Below, one piece after another: positions 8,701 to 15,894 of a stretch of 64,000 nt of DNA; position 1 is the first letter of the stretch; each line of letters starts with the position of its first letter. A program made the translations under genes and the position numbers. The notes under the pieces are model-generated. The model saw only the letters and a program-made list of their open reading frames with translations. It was not told where the DNA came from and searched no databases. Source of the DNA: Myxococcota bacterium (GTDB lineage: Bacteria > Myxococcota_A > UBA9160 > UBA6930); assembly GCA_028277885.1 (NCBI GenBank), contig JANQFK010000053.1, positions 1 to 64,000 of the forward strand, in the 5' to 3' direction.

Positions 8701-9022
8701 GCGCTCGAAGCTCGGCGACGAGGGCGAGGCCCTGGGGCTGCGCGCCGACGACGCGGAGGCCGCCGAGGCCTTCGCGAACGCCACCGCGACCCTCCAGCGC
8801 GCCTGGGAGGCCGGGAGCCTCACGCCGCGGCTGCTCGCGAAGGGCCTGCGCGAGGCGCCGAACGCCTGCGAGCGCTGCGAGGTGCGGGAGGCCTGCCTCC
8901 AGGGAGACAGCGGTGCGCTGCGCAGGCTGCGCGGCTGGCTCGAGGAGGCACCGGGCCGCGGCGAGTCCGGCGCCGAGCAGGCCCTGCGCGCCCTCGCCGC
9001 ACTGCCCGAGGCCGGGTCGTGA
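5798..9022 (+). CDS. addB: AddB-like subunit of an AddAB-type helicase-nuclease
   Basis: This 1074-residue protein reads as the AddB partner of the adjacent AddA. An N-terminal inactivated helicase-like region (LHVVVPSRSLRNHLAE, then GVSIQTLHGLAHSILE) leads to a C-terminal PD-(D/E)XK nuclease domain with LTDYKVG (Asp918, Lys920). Four cysteines, Cys754 (ALAWCAWQGF) and Cys1024, Cys1027, Cys1033 (ACERCEVREAC), fit the iron-sulfur cluster that staples the AddB nuclease domain. A canonical Walker A motif is not evident. With AddA it would resect double-strand ends and load RecA. The gene overlaps nothing, and addA starts 10 bases after its stop. The start ATG has GCGGGG upstream, a weak ribosome site. 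Confidence 0.88.
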   Translation: MKGEVRIARGARAAEAVVLETLRAHAAAVRAEPDQPGRLARPLHVVVPSRSLRNHLAEAAVRSAGALAGVSIQTLHGLAHSILERCGESLPEGEALVPVLSRRVARREPALREALDGLEDGYAAVAGCVSDLLDAGLERASAEAIDELLGEEVRGASGARARAVVRTAAGVAQELAALGLEPRSGLFRRAREQLAEDPARALPGEVLVHGYADATGVQADLIHDLLVFSGARVVLDRPPDPAHPEREDLGARFVERLETRLALGAPVAGEPLLDAPAPEPPAPELLCVAGVHGGARAVAERIHGLLASGVAPERIGVVARQLEPHATALRLHLKRRGVPFAGAPGATGPVGPGGRRIRALLDLLARREQAATDRWLDARNDLTAAVRSELRLGFHTLGAARLVDLAGFDVAARPGEEAGLRLPVPEGLEDDPGERPRRRRLGRQRLEAAVAAAGELEAHLRGWLSARDLAAHRRALDRLVGLLGWGEDAPGRAELVEAAERLGRALPAALPLDFEEFRLLAERALEGRGRVELGGAGAGVAILSVTDARARCFEHLFVLGLERDGFPRIVAEDPLLPDALRSRIETLLPDVPIKRRGHDEERHLFAQLVSSSPRVTLVFQSVDDDGRERSPSPFVERIRLARGGGPVPHAPSPLDPDADGPFDAFEEALRAGLAGGERRLAALLPAALGEGRERLGLPGAEDVLGGVGEARRRVLREFERAPGGDLGPWFGFLGRRSAAAEPLWVTRLEALAWCAWQGFLSRSLGLEAVPDARAELPQLTPLRLGLVVHGVLETIALDAGVPRKVPLESLVAARPHRVPWPDAAAVERRLERAAADVVREHGIGLRGFARLLASASRPLLERIRDLDWGREGVRADVVGVEIEGRAPFALDGEARELFFRADRVDAGDPASRELRLTDYKVGRLDSTARAPDARAEALRREIAQGRKLQAFAYAASGGAGREGRYVFARSKLGDEGEALGLRADDAEAAEAFANATATLQRAWEAGSLTPRLLAKGLREAPNACERCEVREACLQGDSGALRRLRGWLEEAPGRGESGAEQALRALAALPEAGS

Positions 9023-9032
9023 GGGAGGCTCG

Positions 9033-12000
9033 ATGAGCGCCGCCCAGGCCGACGCCCGCGCGCGTCGCATCGCCCAGCGGGGGTTCGCGACGCCGCTCGT
9101 GCTCGAGGCCGGCGCGGGCACGGGGAAGACCGCCGTGCTGGTGGCGCGGGTGGTGGCCTGGTGCCTCGGGCCCGGCTGGGAGCGCAACGCGGCGCGGCTC
9201 GCCGACGCGCCCGAGGATCGCGTCGCCGCCGAGACCTTGCGACGCGTGGTCGCCATCACCTTCACCGAGGCGGCCGCGGCGGAGATGGAGGCTCGCGTCC
9301 ACGACGCCCTGCTGCAGATCGAGGGGGGCGCGCTTCCCATCGGGCTCGACGAGGACGCGCTGGCCTCCCTCGGCGCGGAGGTGCGCAGCGCACGGGCGCG
9401 CTGGCTGGTGGCGAGCCTCGACCAGCTCGGGGTGCGCACGATCCACGCCTGGTGCCGGCGCCTGCTCGCCGCCCACCCCCTCGAGGCCGAGCTGCACCCG
9501 CGCTTCGACGTCGACGCCGACGGGCGGCGCCAGCGCGCGGTGGTGCGCGAGGTGCTGGAGCGTCGCCTCGCCGAGGCCTACGAGGGCGAGGACCTGGCCG
9601 ACCACCTGGCCCTGGCCCTCGAGAACCTCGGGCCGGACCGCATCGAGGAGGCGCTGGTCTACCTGGTCGAGCAGGGCGTGCCCGCCGAGGCGCTCGCCCG
9701 CGAGCCCTTCGACTCGGAGGCCCTGGAGGCCCTCCGCGCGCGCTTCCGGGAGGCCTGCGCGGAGCTGCTCCGGGCCGGCGGCCCGGACCTCCGCGGCCTC
9801 TCGCGCTCGCCCCGCGCTCGGGAGCTGGTGGAGCTCGCCGTCGCCGCCGACGAGCGCCTCGGCGACGCCGCGCCGGCGGAGCTCCCGCCGCTGGTCGAGA
9901 TCGCCGCGGGCTTCGAGGTCCCCCACCGCAAGCTCCTCGGCGAGTGGGCGCGCGGCCGCCTCGCCAAGGAGGTCGAGGCCGCGGTCGGCGACCGCCAGGC
10001 CGCCTTCGCGGCGGCGGCCGGCGTTCTCCAGCTGCGCCTCGCCCACCTGGCGCGCCTGGAGCCGGAGTCCCTCGCGCGGGCCCGCCGTGTGCTCGGTCCG
10101 CTCCTCGCCGAGGCGAGCCGGGAGCTGCGCGCGCGGGGGGTGGAGAGCTTCGACGCGCTGCTCCAGGACGCCTGCCGGCTGGTCGGGAGCTCCGCGGCGG
10201 CGCGCATCCGCGGCGAGATCGACCAGCTGCTGGTGGACGAGTTCCAGGACACCGACGGAACCCAGTGCGAGATCCTGCGCCGCCTGGTGCTGCGCGCGCC
10301 CGCCGAGGAGCGCCCCGGGCTCTTCCTGGTGGGCGACCCCAAGCAGTCGATCTACGGCTGGCGTCGCGCCGACCTGGCCGCCTGGTACGACTTCGTGGCG
10401 GAGGTGGAGGCCGCGGGCGGCGAGCGGCATCCGCTGGTCGTGAACTTCCGCTCGGTTCCCGCGGTGCTGGGCGAGGTGGAGCGCCTGGTCGCGCCCGTGA
10501 TGGAGGAGCGGCCGCGCGTGCAGCCCCGCTTCCAGGCCCTCGAGGCGTGTCCGCGCCTGGCGGCCGAGCCCGGCTTCGTCGCCGGCGGGCGCGCTGCCGT
10601 CGAGCACTGGGTCTCCTGGGTCTGGGATGCCGAGGCGGGGCGGCGCGCCCCGGTGCGCAGCCGGGACGCCACGGAGCTCGAGGCGCGCGCCATCGCGGCG
10701 GACGTGGCGGCGCTGAACCGCGACCACGGCGTGGCGTGGAACGAGGTCGCGCTCCTGCTGCGCTCCCTCGGCGAGCTCGACGTCTACCTGGGCGAGCTGC
10801 GCGCGGCGGGGGTCCCCTACGTGGTGGAGCGCGACCGCACCTACTACCAGCGCCGCGAGGTGATCGAGGCCCAGGCGCTGGTGCGCGCCGTGCTGGATCC
10901 GCTCGACGCCGTCGCCCTCGTGGCCCTGCTGCGCTCGGCGTGGGTGGGGGTGCCCGACGCGGCGCTGCCTCCGCTCTGGCGCCAGGAGCTGCCGAGCCGC
11001 ATGGCGGGCGTCCACGACGCGCGGGACGGCACGCGCCGCGAGATCGCGCGCTGGGTGACGGCCGCCGCCCGGGCGATGCCCCGGGACGTGCCCGGCCTGG
11101 ATCGTGTCGAGGGCTGGGAGCACTCCGCCGTGGCGGCCCTCGAGGCCGTGGGGGCGCTGCGGGAGGCCTTCGATCGCGAGCCCGCGGACCGCTTCGTCGA
11201 GCTGCTGCGCGGGGCCCTCGCCAGCGAGCCCAGCGAGGCCGCCCGCTACCTCGGGGGCTACCGGCTCGCCAACCTCGACCGCTTCTTCCGCGACCTCGTC
11301 GAGGCCCTCGAGGAGACCGGCGGTGATGCGTCGGCGGTGCTGGCCCACCTGCGGCGCGCGGTCACCGACGAGCGCGAGGCCGAGGAGGGCCGGCCCCGCG
11401 ACGCCCGCGATCGCGCGGTGCACGTGACCACGATCCACAAGGCCAAGGGGCTGGGCTTCGGCCACGTCTACCTCGCCCAGATGCACAAGGGCGAGGGGCG
11501 CGACGACGCCCAGGCGCCGCGCGCGGCGCTGCGCGCGGGCCGCCTCGAGTACGCGCTCTTCGGGTGGCCCACCCCGGGCTTCGACCTGGCGCGGGAGGCC
11601 GAGGGGACGGTGCGTGCCGCCGAGCGCGTGCGCCTGCTCTACGTGGCCACCACCCGGGCCCGGGACCGCCTGGTGCTGTGCGGTGCGCCCCAGGAGCGCG
11701 GGGGGGCCAGCTTCGCCGCGCTCGCGCGCCCGCGCTGCGCGGAACTCGACCTTGAGGCGTGGATGGGCGAGCTCGCCGCGCGGCAGGAGCCGGCCCGGGT
11801 CGACGCCGAGGGCGTGCGCTGGCGCTTCCCCGCCCTCGACGCCTCCCTCGCCGCCCCCGTGGAGCGCGACGCCCCCCGCGACGAGCGCTGGGACCGCGAC
11901 GCCACCCTGGCCTCGATCGGGCGCCTCGCCGCCGCCCGCGCCCGGGCGCGCGAGCACGAGGCGCGGCCCTTCTCGGAGCCCGCCTCGGCCAAGGAGGCGC

Positions 12001-12578
12001 CCGGGGAGGAGCGGCGCCCCCCGGACGCCGGCGCGCGGGAGGCCGCGATGCTGGCCGGGGTCGCGCTCCACGCGGCCCTCGAGCACCTCGACCCCCTGGC
12101 GGGCGTCGAGGACCAGCGCGCGGTCGGGCGCGAGCGGATCGCGCGCGTGGTCGCGGAGGCCGGGTCGCCCGAGCTGCGCGAGGACGCCCAGGGGCGCGCC
12201 GTCGAGGAGCTCGAGCGGTTCCTCGGCGGTCCGCTGCGGGACCGGCTGCGGGCCCTCGCGCCCCACGTCGTGGCCCGGGAGCTGCCGGTGCTGCTGGCTC
12301 CCGACGCCGACGCCCGCGCGGTGGGCTTCCTGAGCGGCAAGCTCGACCTGGTCTACCGCGACGGGGCCGGGGCCGAGGCCGCCTGGGTGGTGGCCGACTA
12401 CAAGACCGACCGCGTGGAAGGCACCACGGAGACGCTCCAGCGCGCCGCCGGCTACCGGCGCCAGGGGGCGATCTACACCCGTGCCCTGCGCGAGGCCCTG
12501 GCGCTCCCCCGGGAGCCCCGCTTCGAGCTCTGGTTCATCCACTCCGGCCAGATCCACACGGTGCCTGCCGCCCCCTGA
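9033..12578 (+). CDS. addA: AddA-like UvrD-family helicase/exonuclease
   Basis: This 1181-residue superfamily 1A helicase has a C-terminal nuclease. The ATP site is EAGAGTGKT (Walker A at 26-33) and motif II is VDEFQDT (Asp402, Glu403). Motif III is GDPKQSIYGWRRAD, motif V is TIHKAKGLGF and motif VI is LYVATTRARDRL. The nuclease domain ends the protein with ADYKTDRV (Asp1122, Lys1124) and QGAIYTRAL. Length and domain order match AddA/RecB-type enzymes of double-strand break repair. The frame extends upstream inside addB to 8511, but ATG 9033 is preceded by GGGAGG and begins exactly where the family begins. The addB-addA order with a 10-base gap indicates one operon. Confidence 0.94.
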   Translation: MSAAQADARARRIAQRGFATPLVLEAGAGTGKTAVLVARVVAWCLGPGWERNAARLADAPEDRVAAETLRRVVAITFTEAAAAEMEARVHDALLQIEGGALPIGLDEDALASLGAEVRSARARWLVASLDQLGVRTIHAWCRRLLAAHPLEAELHPRFDVDADGRRQRAVVREVLERRLAEAYEGEDLADHLALALENLGPDRIEEALVYLVEQGVPAEALAREPFDSEALEALRARFREACAELLRAGGPDLRGLSRSPRARELVELAVAADERLGDAAPAELPPLVEIAAGFEVPHRKLLGEWARGRLAKEVEAAVGDRQAAFAAAAGVLQLRLAHLARLEPESLARARRVLGPLLAEASRELRARGVESFDALLQDACRLVGSSAAARIRGEIDQLLVDEFQDTDGTQCEILRRLVLRAPAEERPGLFLVGDPKQSIYGWRRADLAAWYDFVAEVEAAGGERHPLVVNFRSVPAVLGEVERLVAPVMEERPRVQPRFQALEACPRLAAEPGFVAGGRAAVEHWVSWVWDAEAGRRAPVRSRDATELEARAIAADVAALNRDHGVAWNEVALLLRSLGELDVYLGELRAAGVPYVVERDRTYYQRREVIEAQALVRAVLDPLDAVALVALLRSAWVGVPDAALPPLWRQELPSRMAGVHDARDGTRREIARWVTAAARAMPRDVPGLDRVEGWEHSAVAALEAVGALREAFDREPADRFVELLRGALASEPSEAARYLGGYRLANLDRFFRDLVEALEETGGDASAVLAHLRRAVTDEREAEEGRPRDARDRAVHVTTIHKAKGLGFGHVYLAQMHKGEGRDDAQAPRAALRAGRLEYALFGWPTPGFDLAREAEGTVRAAERVRLLYVATTRARDRLVLCGAPQERGGASFAALARPRCAELDLEAWMGELAARQEPARVDAEGVRWRFPALDASLAAPVERDAPRDERWDRDATLASIGRLAAARARAREHEARPFSEPASAKEAPGEERRPPDAGAREAAMLAGVALHAALEHLDPLAGVEDQRAVGRERIARVVAEAGSPELREDAQGRAVEELERFLGGPLRDRLRALAPHVVARELPVLLAPDADARAVGFLSGKLDLVYRDGAGAEAAWVVADYKTDRVEGTTETLQRAAGYRRQGAIYTRALREALALPREPRFELWFIHSGQIHTVPAAP

Positions 12579-12625
12579 GCCTCCGGCGACCGGCAGCTCG
12601 TGCGCAACTCCGCCGCGCGGGACAC

Positions 12626-12649
12626 GCGGGGGTCAAGCGAAACCCCCGC
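12626..12649 (+). terminator. Hairpin after addA
   Basis: Perfect 8-bp stem GCGGGGGT (12626-12633) and ACCCCCGC (12642-12649) with an 8-base loop, about 50 bases after the addA stop and without a T-run. It overlaps the minus-35 side of the promoter for the following gene, so it could also be regulatory. Confidence 0.45.
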
Positions 12650-12658
12650 CTCGCCGAT
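12633..12658 (+). promoter_or_regulatory. Sigma28-like promoter for the DUF945 gene
   Basis: TCAAGC (12633-12638), exactly 14 bases, GCCGAT (12653-12658). Transcription would start near 12665, leaving a leader of about 47 bases. That leader contains GGGTCGA (12662-12668) and TCGACCC (12680-12686), a possible hairpin or operator. Confidence 0.65.
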
Positions 12659-12711
12659 TCCGGGTCGAGTTTCCAACGTTCGACCCCGCCCCCGGGCGGA
12701 ACGAGGCTCCC

Positions 12712-14250
12712 ATGAAGAAGGTACTCGTCCTCGCAGGCCTGCTCGTCGTGCTCGGCGTCGTGGGCGCCGTCGCGCTCGGCAACTTCCGGGCCCACCAGTT
12801 CCACAACGGCATCCTCGAAGGCCTGGAGCAGGGTGGCGGCGAGGAGCTGAACATCGTCGAGTCGAGCTTCGCGCCGGGCGTGCTGGGCTCCACCTCCACG
12901 GTGGTGTTCGCCCTCGAGCCCGACGTCGGCGAGGACGAGCAGCCGGTCGTCTCCTTCGAGATGGAGAACGACATCCGGCACGGCGCGCTCCCGCTGATGG
13001 GCTGGATCGGCTCCGGCGGCGGCGGGACGCCCGTGATCGCCACGATGCACACCACCCTCGCCCTGGAAGGCGAAGTGAAGGACGCGGTGCAGGAGGCCCT
13101 GGGCGAGCTGCCGACCCTGGAGGTCGACACCAAGGTGCGCGCCTCGGGCGTCGGCGAGAGCCACGTGTCCATGAAGCCGATCCGCGCCCAGGGTGGCGGC
13201 GAAGCCGGCGAGTTCGAGCTGAACTGGAAGGGCCTCGAGGGCGACTTCGTCTTCACCGCGGACATGGACAAGGTGGCCGGCAGCATCGAGTCCGGCGGCC
13301 TCGAGATCACCAGCGCGCTGGCGAACTTCACGGCCTCGAGCTTCACCTGGACGCTCGACCAGGACACCGACGCCAGCGGCGTGCCCGTGGGCTTCGGCTC
13401 CTTCTCCCTCGACTCCATCGACTTCCAGCCGATCCTGCTCCCGGCGCCGGTGGTCTCCGTGAAGGGCGTCTCCTTGGAGCAGAGCAGCCGCGTCCAGGGG
13501 GGCAAGTTCACCTGGGACCTCGTCCACCGCGTGGAGAGCGTCACCGCCGGCGACGAGGTGTACGGGCCCGGCGTGGTCCAGTTCGAGCTCCGCGACCTCG
13601 ACGCCAAGGCCCTGGCCGACGTGAGCGAGAGCCTCCAGCAGGTGCAGAAGCAGCTCCAGAAGGGCGAGGCCGGCGCGGCGTTCCAGTCCGAGGTGGGCGA
13701 GGACCTCACCAAGGCGCTGCCCAAGCTGGCCGCCCACTCGCCCGGGCTCGAGTTCACCGAGATCAGCCTCACGACGCCCGAGGGCACGGTGCGCGGCAAG
13801 ATCCTCGTGAACCTCGACGGCTCCAACGCCGAGATGCTCCAGAACCCGCTGATGGCGGTGGGTGCGCTCAGCGCCAAGGCCTCCGCCGAGGCGCCGGCGG
13901 AGCTGTTCGCCTCGATGATCGACCTGTGGGCGCGCAAGCAGGTGGCGAGCGGGACGATGAGCGTCGGCGAGGACATGGAGGAGACCGTCGCCTACGTGCG
14001 CGACAGCCTGATCCACAACCTGCGCAAGCAGGGCCTCGTGGTGTTCGACGGCGAGCGCTACACGACCCGCATCGACTGGAGCCAGGGCCGGCTCACGGTG
14101 AACGGCATCCCCGTGAACCCGATGGAGCTCGGCATGCTGACCGCGAACCCCGGCTCGGGCATGAGCTTCCCCGACGAGGGCGGCCCGGGCGGTGGCTTCG
14201 GCGGAGACTTCGGCGACGGCGACTTCCCGGCGGAGCTCGGGGACTTCTAG
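12712..14250 (+). CDS. DUF945 (YdgA-like) family protein, membrane-anchored
   Basis: This 512-residue protein has one N-terminal membrane segment (KKVLVLAGLLVVLGVVGAVAL, residues 2-22) and a long exported part rich in beta-strand patterns. The family signature of YdgA/DUF945 is visible in the early HNGILEGLEQG region with FAPGVLGSTSTVVF, and in repeated LEFTEISLTTPEGTVRG-like strands. The C-terminus is Gly/Asp/Phe-rich (about residues 488-512). Known family members are poorly understood inner-membrane/periplasm proteins linked to surface or envelope traits in enterobacteria. Start ATG 12712 gives a clean signal anchor. A FliA-like promoter at 12633-12658 suggests co-regulation with motility genes, which would be a new hint to function. 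Confidence 0.85.
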   Translation: MKKVLVLAGLLVVLGVVGAVALGNFRAHQFHNGILEGLEQGGGEELNIVESSFAPGVLGSTSTVVFALEPDVGEDEQPVVSFEMENDIRHGALPLMGWIGSGGGGTPVIATMHTTLALEGEVKDAVQEALGELPTLEVDTKVRASGVGESHVSMKPIRAQGGGEAGEFELNWKGLEGDFVFTADMDKVAGSIESGGLEITSALANFTASSFTWTLDQDTDASGVPVGFGSFSLDSIDFQPILLPAPVVSVKGVSLEQSSRVQGGKFTWDLVHRVESVTAGDEVYGPGVVQFELRDLDAKALADVSESLQQVQKQLQKGEAGAAFQSEVGEDLTKALPKLAAHSPGLEFTEISLTTPEGTVRGKILVNLDGSNAEMLQNPLMAVGALSAKASAEAPAELFASMIDLWARKQVASGTMSVGEDMEETVAYVRDSLIHNLRKQGLVVFDGERYTTRIDWSQGRLTVNGIPVNPMELGMLTANPGSGMSFPDEGGPGGGFGGDFGDGDFPAELGDF

Positions 14251-14275
14251 GCGCCCCGTCCGGCGCCGGCTCTCG

Positions 14276-15841
14276 TCAGGGCCGCGGGCCGAAGGCTCGC
14301 GGCCCGCGCAGCGCCTCGAGGCCCGGGCGCACCGACTCCGCCCAGGCGCACAGCGCCGGGCGGGTCTCGCGCGGATCGATCAGGTCGTGGACGCCGAAGC
14401 TCTCGGCTCGCGGGAAGGGTGAGCGCCCGGCGGCCAGCTGCTCCTCGAGCTCCGCGCGCCGCGCCTCGGGGTCCGCGGCGGCGGCGATCTCGCGCCGGAA
14501 CGCCACGGCCACGCCGCCCTCCACGGGCAGGGCCCCGGTCTCCGCCGACGGCCAGGCCAGCACGTGGCCCTCGGGGCCGAAGTGGGCGGCGGCCGCCACC
14601 CCGTAGGCCTTGCGCACGATCACCGACACCCAGGGCACGCTCGACTGCTGCACGGCGAACAGCGCCGCCGCGCCGTGGCGGATGGTGCCGGCGCGCTCGG
14701 CCTCGGGGCCGATCATGAAGCCGGGCTCGTCCACGAAGCACACCACCGGCAGGTGGAAGGTGTCGCAGAGGTCGACGAAGCGGCGCACCTTCTGGGCCGC
14801 ATCCGCCGTCATGGCGCCGGCGTAGAAGCGCGGGTCGTTGGCCCACACGCCGACGGGCAGGCCGCCCAGCCGCGCCAGGGCCGTGACCTGGGAGCGGCCG
14901 AAGCCGGGGGTGAGCTCGAAGAGCGAGTCGCGATCCACCACGGCGCGCAGCAGGCGGCGCGCGTCGTAGATCCTGCGCCGCTCCCGCGGCACCAGCGCGA
15001 GCAGCTCCTCCTCGCGCCGCTCGGTCGGGTCGGCGCAGGGCGCGACCGGGGGCAGGCGGTCCACGTTGGCGGGCAGGTAGGAGAGGAAGCGCCGGATCTG
15101 GGCGAGGGCGTCCTCCTCGTCGTCGGCGACGTTGTCGACCACGCCGCTGCGCAGGTGCACGGCGGCGCCGCCCAGCTCCTCCTTGCTCGCCGCCACGCCG
15201 AGGGCGCGCTCCACCAGTGCGGGGCCGCCGATCAGCACCTGGGAGGTGTGGCGGGTCATCACCGCGAAGTGGGAGGCGACGAGACGCGCCGCCGGGAACC
15301 CCGCCACGGCGCCGAGGGCCGCCGAGGCCACGGGCGCCGTTGCCATGGCCTGGGCGATGGACCGGAAGCGCGGCGGGGCGTAGACGGGATCGGCGGCCGG
15401 ACGCGGCGCGCCGGAACCTCCTCCGCTTCCTCCGCGGGGCACGCTGCCCCCGCCGCCCTCGAGCAGGCGCACCAGGGGCAGCCGCAGGCGCACGGCGAGG
15501 GTCTCGGCGTAGACGCTCTTGCGCAGGCCGGCGGGGGAGGGCGAGCCGCCGCGCTGGGTGAAGTCCTCGCCGCCCACCACGCAGGGGCGCCCTTCGATCT
15601 TCCCCACCCCGAGCACGTAGTTGGCGGGGGCGAACCGGAGGCGCCCGGCCTCGTCGCGCTCGGCGTGGCCCGCCACGGACCCCTCCTCCCGGAAGGAGCC
15701 CGGGTCGAGCAGGCGGTCCACCCGCTCCCGCACCGTGAGGCGTCCGCGCTCGTGCTGGCGGGCGACGGCGTCCTCGCCCCCGAGGCCCGCGGCCTGGCGG
15801 CGCCGCTCCTCGATCTCCTCGACCTCGGGCCTCCAGCTCAT
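14276..15841 (-). CDS. Acyl-CoA carboxylase carboxyltransferase (beta) subunit
   Basis: This 521-residue protein has the two crotonase-like halves of biotin-dependent carboxyltransferases (propionyl-, methylcrotonyl- or acetyl-CoA type). Markers are RLTVRERVDRLLDPGSF near residues 35-51, the second half starting near DRDSLFELTPGFG, and VDEPGFMIGPEAERAGTIRHGAA around 370-390. It would move carboxyl from biotin to an acyl-CoA. An unusual Gly/Ser-rich insert (GGGGSVPRGGSGGGSG, about 127-142) sits in the first half next to the oxyanion loop. No biotin carboxylase or biotin carrier is within the window, so the partner must be elsewhere. It is divergent from propionyl-CoA synthetase, which fits propionyl-CoA as substrate. 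TAGAAT (15850-15855) lies 8 bases from the ATG. Confidence 0.92.
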   Translation of the reverse strand: MSWRPEVEEIEERRRQAAGLGGEDAVARQHERGRLTVRERVDRLLDPGSFREEGSVAGHAERDEAGRLRFAPANYVLGVGKIEGRPCVVGGEDFTQRGGSPSPAGLRKSVYAETLAVRLRLPLVRLLEGGGGSVPRGGSGGGSGAPRPAADPVYAPPRFRSIAQAMATAPVASAALGAVAGFPAARLVASHFAVMTRHTSQVLIGGPALVERALGVAASKEELGGAAVHLRSGVVDNVADDEEDALAQIRRFLSYLPANVDRLPPVAPCADPTERREEELLALVPRERRRIYDARRLLRAVVDRDSLFELTPGFGRSQVTALARLGGLPVGVWANDPRFYAGAMTADAAQKVRRFVDLCDTFHLPVVCFVDEPGFMIGPEAERAGTIRHGAAALFAVQQSSVPWVSVIVRKAYGVAAAAHFGPEGHVLAWPSAETGALPVEGGVAVAFRREIAAAADPEARRAELEEQLAAGRSPFPRAESFGVHDLIDPRETRPALCAWAESVRPGLEALRGPRAFGPRP

Positions 15842-15849
15842 GGCGCCGG

Positions 15850-15855
15850 ATTCTA
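15850..15855 (-). promoter_or_regulatory. Minus-10 box, leaderless promoter of the carboxyltransferase gene
   Basis: TAGAAT on the minus strand, 8 bases before the ATG at 15841. It shares a 53-base divergent intergenic region with the prpE promoter. Confidence 0.5.
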
Positions 15856-15879
15856 CCCCGGGCCCCGGCCCACGTGGCC

Positions 15880-15885
15880 TATGCT
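15880..15885 (+). promoter_or_regulatory. Minus-10 box, leaderless promoter of prpE
   Basis: TATGCT ends 9 bases before the ATG at 15895, so the mRNA probably starts at or next to the start codon. This supports 15895 over an in-frame GTG at 15874. Confidence 0.5.
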
Positions 15886-15894
15886 GTGCGCCCC

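Noticed and set aside
5651-9439. Very long open frame on the minus strand opposite addB
   Set aside because: High GC makes stop codons rare, so long antisense frames are expected; its translation is Arg/Ala/Glu low-complexity without domain motifs, while the plus-strand frame has clear AddB features.
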